64,000 nucleotides of DNA from Micromonospora sp. WMMA1363 (lineage in GTDB: Bacteria; Actinomycetota; Actinomycetes; Mycobacteriales; Micromonosporaceae), in the NCBI RefSeq assembly GCF_030345795.1, contig NZ_JAUALB010000001.1, positions 1,979,001 through 2,043,000 on the forward strand, read 5' to 3'. This document shows, piece by piece, positions 34,442-43,768 of the stretch. The number at the start of each line of letters is the position of its first letter. The stretch's first letter is position 1. The notes below the pieces were generated by a model, which did no database searches, was not told where the DNA came from, and was given only the letters and a program-made list of their open reading frames with translations. The position numbers and the translations under genes were made by a program.

Positions 34442-37051
34442 GTGGCCACCGTAGACGATGCCGTGAACGCCCCGCGCCGCCGGGTTCGGGGCGGGCTCGT
34501 CACCGTCGCCACGGTGGCGGCGCTGCTGGCCGCGCTGGGGCTGACCATGCTCGGTGTCGGCGCCGCGGACAACGCGGTGGCCAGCTATGACGCGAGTTCC
34601 TGGTTGTGGAGCACCGCCCGCGGTGAGCTGGCCCGGGTAAACGGGGTGACCGCCCGGGTGGACACCCGGGTGGAGGTGCCGGGTGCGCGCCGACACCCGA
34701 CGCAGGTCACCCAGACCGACCGGCTGCTGATCCTTCGGGACCGGACGACCGGCCAGGTCAGTTCGCTGGACCTGGCCACCCTGCAGATCACCGCCACCTC
34801 GCCCACCACCCCAGGCCTCGGGGTGAATGTCGCGCTGCACGAGGAGGCGGCGTTCGTCGTGGACGCGGTGCAGGGCGTCGTCCGGCAGCTCGACCCGCGG
34901 TCGTTGGCACCGGTCGGTGAGCCGGTCCGCTACCCACCGGGCATCACCGGTGGGGTGTTCGACGGCGAGGGTCGGCTGTGGATCGCGGTGCCGAGCGAGG
35001 GTACCGTGTCGGCGATCACCGCCGCGACACTGCCGTCTTCCCCAGCCTCCGCAGCGCCCGCCGATGCCGGTCTGAGCCCGAAGCGGGTCGAGACGTACGA
35101 GGTGGTCGAGCCGAGCCACGAGCTGGTCGTGTCCGCCTTGGACGACGGGGTGGCGGTGTTCGACCGAACAGCGGGGCTGCTGGTCATGGTGCGCCGGGGC
35201 GACGTGACGCGGACGCCGTTGGCGACGTCCGCTCCGGCGGCGTTGCCGACCCGCAGCGGCGGGCCGGCGGTGCCGGTGACGGTGCCGGCCGAGCGGCGGG
35301 TACACGTGGTCACCGACGGCGTGGTGCGCAGCTTCACCGTTCCGGGCAGTGGGGCCGATCTCGGCCCGGCCGTGTCCTGGGCCGGTCGTGTCTACTGCGC
35401 CGACGAGGCCACCGGCACGGTGTACGCGTTCGACACGGCTGGCCAACTGGTCGACACGGTGCCGGGCCGGCCGACGGGGCCGCTGGAGTTGGAGGTGCGG
35501 GAGAACCATCTGTTCATCAACGCGCCCGACTCGGCGAACGCGCGGGTGGTGGACGACCGGCACCAGGTGCAGGAGGTCGACAAGTACGCCAACGACGTGC
35601 TCGGCGGGGACCCCCCGCCCGCTCCCCCGCAGCCGCCTGCGCCGAAGAAGCCGACGGTGGGCAAGCCTGGGCCTCCGCGGGCGGTCACCGCTGCTGCCGG
35701 CAACGCCGAGGCCCGGGTGACCTGGCAGGCCGCCGCCGCCAACGGCGCCGAGATCAGCAAGTACGTGGTGTCTGGTGGCGGCCAACGCGTCGAGGTGGGC
35801 GCCAACCAGCGGGCAGTGGAGATCGAGAACCTGACCAACGGTGAGACGTACCGGTTTTCGGTTCGCGCGGTGAACGCCAGGGGCGACGGTCCGGCGCGTA
35901 CGAGCAACCCGGTGACGCCGACCGCGGCGGTGCCGGACCCGCCGATGAGTGTCACGGCGGAGGCCCGGTCGGACGGCACGGTGGTGGTGCGGTGGCCGGC
36001 GGCGAACGGGCAGGGCAACACGATCGCCCGGTACGCGGTGACCGCCACCTCGGCAGGCACCAACGCCCCGGCCGGGCAGTCGACGAAGACCGAGCTGGTG
36101 GTGCCGGCCGGTGAGCTGGAATACGGCACGCAGTACGCGTTCACGGTCGTCGCGGTCAACGACAAGGGTGCCGGGTCGGCGGCCTCTCCGGTGAGCGACA
36201 CCGTCGTGCCGTACGCGGCCCCGGGGCGGCCGGGAGATCTGCGCGCGACGGCGGTGGCGGATCGACCCGGGACGGTGGCGGTGCGCTGGGCCCCGGCCGA
36301 GCCGAACGGGCGGCCGGTGACGGGATACCTGGTCGACGTCGCTGGCCGGGGCAGCGAGGTGACCGACACCGGGACGACGGTCAGCGGCCTGGGCAACGGG
36401 CAGGACGTCACGGTGACGGTGGAGGCGGTCAACGAGGCCGGGACTGGCCCGGAGGCCAGCACGACCGTGCGGACGGTGGCCGAGCCGCGGGTGACCGTGA
36501 CCGGCTCGTCGGCGACTGCGACGTCGACGACGGTGACGTTCACTGTGGATGCCGGCGGTGGTCAGGCGAGTTGCACGCTCAGCACGAGCGGCGCGCCGGC
36601 GCAGGCCGGCCCGTGCTCGCGGATCACCATGGCCGGGTTGACGCCGGGCACGGCGTACACGTTCACGGTGACGGCGAGCAACGCGGCCGGGCGGGGTACT
36701 GCCAACCGGGTCCAGGCGACCGCCGCGCTGTACGGGACGGCGACCTGTAACAACGGTGATTCCGGCGCGGAGGGCAGGTACTGCGACGCCGACGTTGACG
36801 GGCGCAACGGCAACGAGATCTTCAAGGTGCCGCGGCAGGACGACGACCTCCAGGCGGGATGGGCGCGGCCCGGTGCCCGGCTCAAGGCCTTCTGTAAGAA
36901 GCAGGGGCAGGAGGTGTACGCGTACATCTACAACGGCCACAAACGCAGCGCCTGGTGGGTGCAGGTCGACTACCGGGGACGCAACTTCATCCCGTGGGCC
37001 TGGTTGAACCTCGATGGCGGCGACGACATCGGCGTCCTGCCCACCTGCTGA
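34442..37051 (+). CDS. Large extracytoplasmic fibronectin type III protein
   Basis: The 869-residue protein has an N-terminal membrane anchor (residues about 17-40, LVTVATVAALLAALGLTMLG). A propeller-like region of about 350 residues follows (LLILRDRTTGQVSSLDLATL, GEGRLWIAVPSEGTV). Then come four Fn3-like domains starting near residues 409, 498, 594 and 683, and a Cys-containing C-terminal domain (GRYCDADVDGRNGNEIF ... WWVQVDYRGRNFIPWAWLN). GTG 34442 is preceded by GGGAGG at 8 nt. It lies just upstream of moxR/DUF58/transglutaminase-like genes, a common arrangement in actinobacteria, and may work at the cell envelope with them. Binding partners are unknown. Confidence 0.88.
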   Translation: MATVDDAVNAPRRRVRGGLVTVATVAALLAALGLTMLGVGAADNAVASYDASSWLWSTARGELARVNGVTARVDTRVEVPGARRHPTQVTQTDRLLILRDRTTGQVSSLDLATLQITATSPTTPGLGVNVALHEEAAFVVDAVQGVVRQLDPRSLAPVGEPVRYPPGITGGVFDGEGRLWIAVPSEGTVSAITAATLPSSPASAAPADAGLSPKRVETYEVVEPSHELVVSALDDGVAVFDRTAGLLVMVRRGDVTRTPLATSAPAALPTRSGGPAVPVTVPAERRVHVVTDGVVRSFTVPGSGADLGPAVSWAGRVYCADEATGTVYAFDTAGQLVDTVPGRPTGPLELEVRENHLFINAPDSANARVVDDRHQVQEVDKYANDVLGGDPPPAPPQPPAPKKPTVGKPGPPRAVTAAAGNAEARVTWQAAAANGAEISKYVVSGGGQRVEVGANQRAVEIENLTNGETYRFSVRAVNARGDGPARTSNPVTPTAAVPDPPMSVTAEARSDGTVVVRWPAANGQGNTIARYAVTATSAGTNAPAGQSTKTELVVPAGELEYGTQYAFTVVAVNDKGAGSAASPVSDTVVPYAAPGRPGDLRATAVADRPGTVAVRWAPAEPNGRPVTGYLVDVAGRGSEVTDTGTTVSGLGNGQDVTVTVEAVNEAGTGPEASTTVRTVAEPRVTVTGSSATATSTTVTFTVDAGGGQASCTLSTSGAPAQAGPCSRITMAGLTPGTAYTFTVTASNAAGRGTANRVQATAALYGTATCNNGDSGAEGRYCDADVDGRNGNEIFKVPRQDDDLQAGWARPGARLKAFCKKQGQEVYAYIYNGHKRSAWWVQVDYRGRNFIPWAWLNLDGGDDIGVLPTC

Positions 37052-37078
37052 CCTGACGCCAGGCAAGGAGCACCGCCC

Positions 37079-38071
37079 GTGAATCCCGAGCCGCTCACCC
37101 AGCCGGAGGTGCAGGGCTTCGCCGCGCTCGCCGCTCGGCTGGCCGACAACGTCAACACGGTCGTGCTGGGCAAGCCGGAGGTGGTGCGGCTGGCTCTGAC
37201 CGCGCTGTTCGCGCAGGGGCACGTGCTGCTGGAGGACGTGCCGGGGGTGGGTAAGACCACCCTGGCGCGGGCGGTCGCGGCCACCGTGCGGGGTCAGTGG
37301 CGGCGGATCCAGTTCACGCCGGACCTGCTGCCCTCGGATGTGTCCGGGGTGACAATCTTCAACCAGGCGAACCGGGGGTTCGAGTTCCACCCGGGGCCGG
37401 TGTTCGCCAACATCGTCATCGCCGATGAGATCAACCGGGCGTCGCCGAAGACCCAGTCGGCGCTGCTGGAGGTGATGGAGGAGCGTACGGTCACCGTGGA
37501 CGGGGTTCGGCATCCGGTGCCGCAGCCGTTCCTGGTGGTGGCCACGCAGAACCCGGTGGAGATGGACGGCACGTACCGGCTGCCCGAGGCGCAGCTGGAC
37601 CGGTTCCTGGTGAAGCTCTCGGTCGGTTATCCGGACGAGGCGGTCGAGGTGGAGGTGTTGCGCGGCGCGACGGTCCGCTCCCCCGAGACGCTGACGCCGG
37701 TGACCGACACCGTCACCGTCGGGGAGATGGTGCGGATGGCCCGCCGGGTGCACATCGCCGAGCCGCTGTACGGGTACGCGGTCAGGCTGGCCGCCGCGAC
37801 CCGGCGCCATCCGCAGGTGCGGGTCGGGGTGAGTCCTCGGGGGGTGATCGCGCTGACCCGGGCGGCGTGCGCGTACGCGCTGATCGACGGGCGGGGTTGG
37901 ATCATGCCGGAGGACCTGAAGTCGCTCGCCGAGCCGGTGTTCGCGCACCGGCTGCTGCTCACGCCGGACGCGCACGTGCGCGGGGTGACGGCGGCGGAGG
38001 TGCTGCGGCAGGCCGTCGCGTCGGTGCCGGTGCCGCTGCCCTCGGAGCAGCCGGCCGCGGTGCGGGGCTGA
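37079..38071 (+). CDS. MoxR-family AAA+ ATPase
   Basis: The 330-residue AAA+ ATPase has Walker A LLEDVPGVGKTTLARA (near residue 57), Walker B VIADEINRASPKTQSALLE, sensor 1 VVATQNPVEMDGTYRLPEAQ and the lid domain with VGVSPRGVIALTRAAC. MoxR proteins act as chaperones that assemble or activate partner proteins, usually a DUF58 protein encoded next door, as here. GTG 37079 follows AAGGAG. It begins the tight three-gene run moxR-DUF58-TgpA. Confidence 0.95.
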   Translation: MNPEPLTQPEVQGFAALAARLADNVNTVVLGKPEVVRLALTALFAQGHVLLEDVPGVGKTTLARAVAATVRGQWRRIQFTPDLLPSDVSGVTIFNQANRGFEFHPGPVFANIVIADEINRASPKTQSALLEVMEERTVTVDGVRHPVPQPFLVVATQNPVEMDGTYRLPEAQLDRFLVKLSVGYPDEAVEVEVLRGATVRSPETLTPVTDTVTVGEMVRMARRVHIAEPLYGYAVRLAAATRRHPQVRVGVSPRGVIALTRAACAYALIDGRGWIMPEDLKSLAEPVFAHRLLLTPDAHVRGVTAAEVLRQAVASVPVPLPSEQPAAVRG

Positions 38072-38088
38072 CCCGGGGGGGCGTTGCC

Positions 38089-39276
38089 GTGGGGTTCACC
38101 GCCCGGGGTGTCGGGCTGCTCGTCGCCACCGTCGCCCTGCTGGCGGTGGGTTTCCGGTTCGCGTACCCCGAGCTGGTCTTGCTCGGTGTGGCGGCCGGGT
38201 CAGCGGTCGGGTACGCGCTGGTCATCGCGTCGTGGCGACCCCGGCTGGAGGTCACGCGTCACGCGGAGCCGGACCGGGTCGGCCGGGGGGAAACGGCCGC
38301 GATGTCGCTCACCGTGCGCAACGCGGGGCGGCTGCGGGCGGCGAGTCTGGTAGCCCTGGACCGGTGCGGCGAGACGACAGTGCCGGTGCCGGTGCTTCGG
38401 CTGCGGCCGGGCCGGGACACCACTGTTCGGTACGACGTGCCGACCGACCGCCGGGGTGTGGTGCCGGTGGGGCCGTTGCGGGTGACTCGGGGGGACCCGT
38501 TGGGGCTGGTGGCGGTGTCGCGCCTGTACGGCGCGGCGTTACCGGTGTGGGTGTATCCGCGGATCCACCCCTTGACGGCGGTGCCCACCGGGGCCGGGCG
38601 CAGCCTGGACGGCCGGATGGACGCTGTCGCGCACGGGTCGATCACGTTCGACTCGCTGCGGGAGTACGTGGTCGGCGACGAGTTGCGCCGGGTGCACTGG
38701 CGGACCAGCGCGCGGGTGGGTGAGCTGATGGTCCGGGAGAACGTGGACACCAGTCTGCCCCGTCTGGTGGTGCTGCTGGACAATCGGGCGGCCGCCCACC
38801 CGGAGCGGGTGGGCGGGGTGGTCGAGTCGTTCGAGGCGGCGTGCGAGGCGGCGGCGTCGGTGGTGACCGCCGCTTACCGCGCCGAGCTGCCGGTGGTGCT
38901 GGTGCTGGTGGCACCGGACGCAGTCGGCGCGGTGGGATCCGGCGCGGTGGGATCCGGCGCGGTGGGATCCGGCGCGGTGGGATCCGGCGCCGCTCCGCTG
39001 GACCGGCTCGCGGCGGTGCAACTCGGCGAGGACACCCTCGACGCGACGCTGGCCCGGGTTCGAGCGGACCGCCTCGGCGACACGCTGGTCGTCCTCACCG
39101 GCTCGGGGGGACATGATTCGCTGGGGCGGATCGGCGCGCTGCGCGGCGTGTACCCGTCGGTGGTGGTCGGGGTCTTCGGGGCGGCGGAGCCGGCGCACGC
39201 GGCCGGCCTGGTGGTGATCGACGCCGCCGACGGCGCCGCGTTCGCCGCCGAGTGGGACCGGGTGCGGCGATGGTGA
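38089..39276 (+). CDS. DUF58 protein
   Basis: The 395-residue protein has two N-terminal membrane helices (VGLLVATVALLAVGFRF; LVLLGVAAGSAVGYALVI) and the DUF58 signature YVVGDELRRVHWRTSARVGE near residue 205, then a von Willebrand A-like part (PRLVVLLDNRAA). GTG 38089 follows a run of G 8 nt upstream. It lies between MoxR and the transglutaminase-like gene and should be a MoxR client or membrane partner. A perfect 15-bp repeat inserts GAVGS four times into a surface loop. Confidence 0.92.
   Translation: MGFTARGVGLLVATVALLAVGFRFAYPELVLLGVAAGSAVGYALVIASWRPRLEVTRHAEPDRVGRGETAAMSLTVRNAGRLRAASLVALDRCGETTVPVPVLRLRPGRDTTVRYDVPTDRRGVVPVGPLRVTRGDPLGLVAVSRLYGAALPVWVYPRIHPLTAVPTGAGRSLDGRMDAVAHGSITFDSLREYVVGDELRRVHWRTSARVGELMVRENVDTSLPRLVVLLDNRAAAHPERVGGVVESFEAACEAAASVVTAAYRAELPVVLVLVAPDAVGAVGSGAVGSGAVGSGAVGSGAAPLDRLAAVQLGEDTLDATLARVRADRLGDTLVVLTGSGGHDSLGRIGALRGVYPSVVVGVFGAAEPAHAAGLVVIDAADGAAFAAEWDRVRRW
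38926..38985 (+). repeat. 15-bp in-frame tandem repeat, four copies, in DUF58 gene
   Basis: GGCGCGGTGGGATCC is repeated perfectly four times (38926, 38941, 38956, 38971) and starts a fifth. It encodes GAVGS repeats between two conserved strands. The perfection suggests recent expansion and possible strain-to-strain length variation. Confidence 0.95.
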
Positions 39277-41693
39277 GCGCGACCGGGCGGTCCGCGACCC
39301 GGGGGGCCGCCGCCGCGGGGCCGGAGGTGTCCAGCGGCGCACCTTTCTCTACCGGTGGCGCTGAGCGGGGCTCCTTTCTCACCGACGTATCGGTGGGGGT
39401 GACGCTGGCGGCGATGGTGGCGTTGGCCGGTGTTGTGCTCGGGCGGGTGTACGCCGGTGGGCTGCTCACCGGGCTGGTCGCGGGGGCGGCGGCCGGGTCG
39501 GTGTTGGTCGGGCTGGTGTGCCGCCGGCTGCCGTCATGGCTGGTGGCGCCGTTGTCGGTGCTCGGCATGACGGCGTGGACGCTGTGGTCGCTGCGCCTGG
39601 CCGCGAGCCGCGCCGAGCTTTCCGGGCCGCTGGTCGAGGTGACCGCCGACGCCACCGGAAACGGCATCCCCCGGCTGCTGACCGCGATGATCCCGGTCGA
39701 GCCGACGCCGGACACCGTGCTGGTGCCGGTGGTCGCCGCCTGGCTGGCCGGCCTGGCCGGCACGGAGGTGGCGCTGCGGGCGGGGCGGGTGCTGCTCGGA
39801 TACCTGCCGCCGGCGCTGCTCTACACGGGCGCGCTCTATGTGGTCGGGCCGAACGCCGATCCGGCGGTGCGGCCAACGCTGGCGTTCGCGGCCGTGGCGG
39901 TGCTGGGGCTGGTCGTTCGGCGGGCCGGGACGACCGTCGGGGACCCGACGGCGGGCCTGCCGCCGGCGGGCCTGCCGCCGGCGGGCCGGGCGACGGTGCG
40001 GGGCCGGCTCGCCGGGGCGTCGGTGGCCGGGGTGGCGGTGGTGGTCGCGGCCGCCCTGCTCGGTCCGGCGCTCGCCGCGCGGGTCGGCGGCCAGCCGGTG
40101 GACCCCCGCCGGTACGTGGAACCGCCCAGGGTGGACACCCTCGACGAGAATCCACTGATCCGCATCTCCGGCTGGGCGTTGCATCCGGACCAGAAGCTGC
40201 TGGACGTGACGACACAGCCGGCGACGGGCGCGGCCCGGATCCGGCTGGCGGTGCTCAGCGACTACGACGGCGTCACCTGGCGGGTCGGGGCGACGTACCG
40301 CAACGCCGGGCGGATCCTGCCCGCTGCGGCCCCCGCCGCCGACAGCACCGTGGACACGGTACGACAGGAGATCACCGTCGCCGGCCTGACCGGGCGGCTG
40401 CTGCCCGCCGTCGCCACTCCCCGCGAGGTCACCGGGGCGCGGGTGGCGTACGACCCGGAAACCGCGACGCTGATCCGCCCGGAAGGGCTGACCCCGGGGC
40501 TACGGTACGCGGTTGCCTCCGCCCGCGAACACCCGGACGTCAACCTGCTGGCCACCGCGAACGTCCCGGCCGGCGCGGAGGCGGCCCGGGTGCTGCGGGT
40601 CGCCGACGGAGTGCCCGACCCGCTGCGCCGGCTCGCCACCCAGCTCGCCGAGTCGAACGCGGCGCCGTATTCCCGGGCCGCCGCCGTGGAGCAGTTTCTC
40701 GCCGAGCACTACCGCTTGGTCGCCGACGCACCGAGCGGGCACGCGTACCCGAACCTCGCGTTCTTTCTGTTCGGGCCCCGCAACGCGGGCGGGCAACGTG
40801 GCACGTCGGAGCAGTTCGCGGCAGCGTTCGCGGTGCTGGGCCGGCTCGTCGGCCTGCCGACCCGGGTGGTGGTCGGCTTCCGCTCCCCGGGTAGCGGCCC
40901 GGTGCGGGCCGGCGACGCGTACGCCTGGCCGGAGGTGCGCTTCGACGGGCTCGGCTGGGTGCCGTTCGACCCGCTACCCCGGCTGGACACCGCACCCCGG
41001 CCGGTGGAGGAGGACTTCCGCCCGCGACCGACGGAGCCACCACCGTCGGAGGCTCCCCGGCCCACTGTGGAGCCGACGGCGTCGCCGGAGCCGGCGGCCG
41101 CGCCGGGCCGGCCGGTCGGCCCCGGCGTTCCGCCCGTTCCGGTGCTGCTGGCCTTCGCCGTCGGCGGAGCGCTGCTGGTGGTGGCCGCGCTGCTGCTGAC
41201 CCTGTGGTGGCGGCGCCGCTCGCTGTCCCGCAGCCGCCTGGCGCGAGGCGATCCCGGCGAGCGGGTTGCCGGCGCCTGGCGGGAGGTGACCGACGCGCTG
41301 CGGCTGGCGGGTCACCCGGCCGCCGGTGACCTGGCCGCCAGTGAGGTCGCCGCCCGGGCCCGGGAGGTCCTCGCCGCCGCCCGCACCCAACGGTCGCCGG
41401 CCGCCGGGGCCGGACACGCGGATCGCCGCGGCGTGGTAGCCGGCGGGCAGGCCCGGCCGGAGCCGGGCCGCGTCGCCGCCCCCGTGCGGCCCGAGGCGGG
41501 TGTCACGGACCTCGCCGACCTGCTCAACCAGGTCGCCTTTGCCCCCGGCACGGTCACCGAGGCCGAGTCGGCCCGCGCCGTTGCCGCCGCGCAGGCGTAC
41601 GTCGCCGCGCTGCGTGCCGCCCGCCCCTGGTGGCGCCGCCTCCGCTGGTCCGTCCACCCCGGTCCGCTCCGCGGCGCCGGCCGCTCCGGATGA
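39270..41693 (+). CDS. TgpA-like transglutaminase-fold membrane protein, catalytic residues replaced
   Basis: The 807-residue protein has several N-terminal membrane helices, an extracytoplasmic transglutaminase-like domain and a C-terminal helix (LLAFAVGGALLVVAALLLTL) with a cytoplasmic DUF4129-like tail. In the core the usual GTCxQFA is RGTSEQFAAAF, so the catalytic Cys is Ser, and the usual HAWVEV is AYAWPEVRFDGLGWVPFDP, so the catalytic His is Tyr. The fold is probably kept for binding and not for thiol catalysis. ATG 39270 overlaps the DUF58 stop, showing coupling to it. Confidence 0.88.
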   Translation: MVSATGRSATRGAAAAGPEVSSGAPFSTGGAERGSFLTDVSVGVTLAAMVALAGVVLGRVYAGGLLTGLVAGAAAGSVLVGLVCRRLPSWLVAPLSVLGMTAWTLWSLRLAASRAELSGPLVEVTADATGNGIPRLLTAMIPVEPTPDTVLVPVVAAWLAGLAGTEVALRAGRVLLGYLPPALLYTGALYVVGPNADPAVRPTLAFAAVAVLGLVVRRAGTTVGDPTAGLPPAGLPPAGRATVRGRLAGASVAGVAVVVAAALLGPALAARVGGQPVDPRRYVEPPRVDTLDENPLIRISGWALHPDQKLLDVTTQPATGAARIRLAVLSDYDGVTWRVGATYRNAGRILPAAAPAADSTVDTVRQEITVAGLTGRLLPAVATPREVTGARVAYDPETATLIRPEGLTPGLRYAVASAREHPDVNLLATANVPAGAEAARVLRVADGVPDPLRRLATQLAESNAAPYSRAAAVEQFLAEHYRLVADAPSGHAYPNLAFFLFGPRNAGGQRGTSEQFAAAFAVLGRLVGLPTRVVVGFRSPGSGPVRAGDAYAWPEVRFDGLGWVPFDPLPRLDTAPRPVEEDFRPRPTEPPPSEAPRPTVEPTASPEPAAAPGRPVGPGVPPVPVLLAFAVGGALLVVAALLLTLWWRRRSLSRSRLARGDPGERVAGAWREVTDALRLAGHPAAGDLAASEVAARAREVLAAARTQRSPAAGAGHADRRGVVAGGQARPEPGRVAAPVRPEAGVTDLADLLNQVAFAPGTVTEAESARAVAAAQAYVAALRAARPWWRRLRWSVHPGPLRGAGRSG

Positions 41694-41810
41694 GCGCTGC
41701 CGGCGCTGCCGGTCTTGGTCGCCCTGGGCGCCCTGGGCGACCCGCTGGCCGGCCTCGACCAGCGGCGGTTCCAGCGGTGCGGGTACTGGGTCTCGCACCG
41801 GCCACCGTGG

Positions 41811-42602
41811 TCACGCGGTCAGCCGGCGGACCAGTTTGCACAGCCCGGCCTGCCAGCCGTCCGGGTCCTCGACCCGACGGCGGGCGTGGGTGGCGACCTC
41901 CGGGTGCGGCAGGATCAGGAAACGCTCCTCGGCGAGGCCGGCCACCACCGAGTCGGCGACCTGGTCGGGAGTGAGCACCGCCCCGGACGCGGCGACCACC
42001 TTGGCCCCGAGGTGACCGTCGGCCAGCCCGTCGGCCAGCATCGGGGTGTCGACTCCTTGGGGGCAGAGTGCGCTGACCCGGATGCCCCGATCCCGGTAGG
42101 TGATGGCGAGCCACTCGGCGAACCCGACCGCCGCGTGTTTGGTGGCCGTGTACGGGGCGTCGCCGACCGCGGTCAGCACGCCCGCCGCCGACGCGGTCAT
42201 GAGCAGGTGCCCGTCGCCGCGGTCGAGCATCGTCGGCAGTACCGCCCGTGCCGCGTAGACGTGGGAGAGCACGTTGACCCGCCACGCCCGGTCCCAGTCG
42301 GCGTCGGGGGCGTCCACTCCCCCGCCGGTGGCGACCCCGGCGTTGGCGCAGAACAGGTCGATGCGGCCGAACCGCTGCTCGGTGTCCGCGACCAGCGCGC
42401 GGACCTGTTCCTCGTCGGTGACGTCGACGCCCACCGGGTGCGCGACCGGGCCGACCTCCGTGGCGACCGTACGGGCTCGGTCGGCGTGCAGGTCTGCCAC
42501 CACCACGGCGGCGGCCCCCTCGGTGGCGAACCGACGGGTCAGCGCGGAGCCGATCCCGCCGGCACCACCGGTGACCACCACGACCCGGTCGGTCAGGTTC
42601 AC
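41811..42602 (-). CDS. SDR-family oxidoreductase
   Basis: The 263-residue classical SDR has VVVTGGAGGIGSALTRRF, CANAGVATGGG, MTASAAGVLTAVG and YTATKHAAVGFAEWLA with the catalytic Tyr and Lys, then ALCPQGVDTPM. Its ATG overlaps the stop of the upstream luciferase-like gene by ATGA, so the two are co-expressed and may share a lipid or steroid-like substrate. The substrate is not readable. Confidence 0.9.
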   Translation of the reverse strand: MNLTDRVVVVTGGAGGIGSALTRRFATEGAAAVVVADLHADRARTVATEVGPVAHPVGVDVTDEEQVRALVADTEQRFGRIDLFCANAGVATGGGVDAPDADWDRAWRVNVLSHVYAARAVLPTMLDRGDGHLLMTASAAGVLTAVGDAPYTATKHAAVGFAEWLAITYRDRGIRVSALCPQGVDTPMLADGLADGHLGAKVVAASGAVLTPDQVADSVVAGLAEERFLILPHPEVATHARRRVEDPDGWQAGLCKLVRRLTA

Positions 42603-43591
42603 CGCGGCTCACCCCCGCCCAGCCGGGTGAGCACGTCGACGAGCGCCGCCGCTTTCCCGGCCGACAGTTCGGGCGTGGGCAGCAACGCCAGCACCGGCAC
42701 GTCGATGCCGGCGTCGGCGTACCGGAGTACCTTGGCCCGGCACTGCTCCGGCGTACCGTGCAGCACGAGGGCATCGACCACCTCGTCGGGCACGGCCGCC
42801 GTGGCGCCGCGCCGGTCGCCAGCCGCCCAGGCCTGCCACATCGGTGTGAACGCCTCCTCCCGGCCCAACCAACGGTGGAACTCCGCGTACGCGGGCACGG
42901 TGAGGTAGCTGGTGATCAGCCGCCGGCCCAGCGCGCGGGCGTGCCCGACGTCCTCGGTCGGGCACACGAAGATCCGGGCGACCACCTCGAAGTCGGGGCG
43001 GCGCCGGCCGAGCGCGGCGAGCGCCTGCGGGACGTCGCCAGCGGCGAGCCAGTTGAGGATCACACCGTCGGCCTCGACACCGGCGAGCCGCAGCATGCCG
43101 GGGCGGAGGGCGGCGAGCAACAGCGGTGGGGCGACGGCCGGTGGCCGTTCCAGCGTGAACCGCCGGACCGTGAACGTGTCGTACGTCCCGTCGACGGTCT
43201 CACCGGCCAGGGCGGCCCGCAGGAAGCGGAGCACGTCCCGGGTCCGCCGGAACGGTTCGGTGAACTCGCCGGCGTTCCAGTCCTGCACGATCACTGGTGA
43301 CGAGGCGCCGACGCCGAGGGCGAATCGGCCGGGTGCGGTCTCGGCGAGCGCGGCGGCGCTCATCGCCAGTAGGCCCGGCCCACGTGTGGAGACCGGGGTG
43401 ATCGCGGTGCCCAGCCGCAGCCGTGGCGCCCACGCGGCGGCGAGTGCCAGCGGGGTGAACGCGTCGGCTCCGTTGACCTCGGCGGACCAGGCGTCGGTGA
43501 AGCCGGCCTCGTCGAGTGTGCGGTAGACCGCGGCGTGGTCGGCGAGCGGGATCCCGCCCAGCGGCACCGTCATGCCCCATCGCGTCGTCAT
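42599..43591 (-). CDS. Luciferase-like (LLM class) F420/FMN-dependent oxidoreductase
   Basis: The 330-residue TIM-barrel protein has LDEAGFTDAWSAEVNGADAF, AAAWAPRLRLGTAITPVSTR and RFALGVGASSPVIVQDWN, typical of F420-dependent luciferase-like enzymes of actinobacteria. ATG 43591 is used because similarity begins there; no strong ribosome site is seen and ATG 43573 is possible. It is translationally coupled to the SDR downstream. Confidence 0.88.
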   Translation of the reverse strand: MTTRWGMTVPLGGIPLADHAAVYRTLDEAGFTDAWSAEVNGADAFTPLALAAAWAPRLRLGTAITPVSTRGPGLLAMSAAALAETAPGRFALGVGASSPVIVQDWNAGEFTEPFRRTRDVLRFLRAALAGETVDGTYDTFTVRRFTLERPPAVAPPLLLAALRPGMLRLAGVEADGVILNWLAAGDVPQALAALGRRRPDFEVVARIFVCPTEDVGHARALGRRLITSYLTVPAYAEFHRWLGREEAFTPMWQAWAAGDRRGATAAVPDEVVDALVLHGTPEQCRAKVLRYADAGIDVPVLALLPTPELSAGKAAALVDVLTRLGGGEPR

Positions 43592-43613
43592 CGGTCGATG
43601 GTGCCTGGCCGCG

Positions 43614-43675
43614 GTGCCACGGAGCAAGACCGGCCACCGTGCCACGGAGCACGATCGGGGCGGTGCCACGGAGCC
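43614..43675. repeat. Three spaced copies of GTGCCACGGAGC
   Basis: GTGCCACGGAGC occurs at 43614, 43639 and 43663, spaced 24-25 bp, just upstream of the luciferase-like gene and before the DUF1028 gene. Copies two and three are followed by CGATCGG. They could be operator repeats in this divergent spacer or a slippage product. Confidence 0.7.
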
Positions 43676-43768
43676 CGATCGGCACGGGGATTCCGGTCGC
43701 GCACGGAGGTGACGGGGCTGATTCTCCGCGGATCCAGGCACGTGCGGTGACGCGGTACGCTACGCTGC

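Noticed and set aside
34214..37975. A 1,253-codon minus-strand frame
   Set aside because: It lies opposite the Fn3 protein and MoxR genes, both with strong motifs, and shows no domain of its own.
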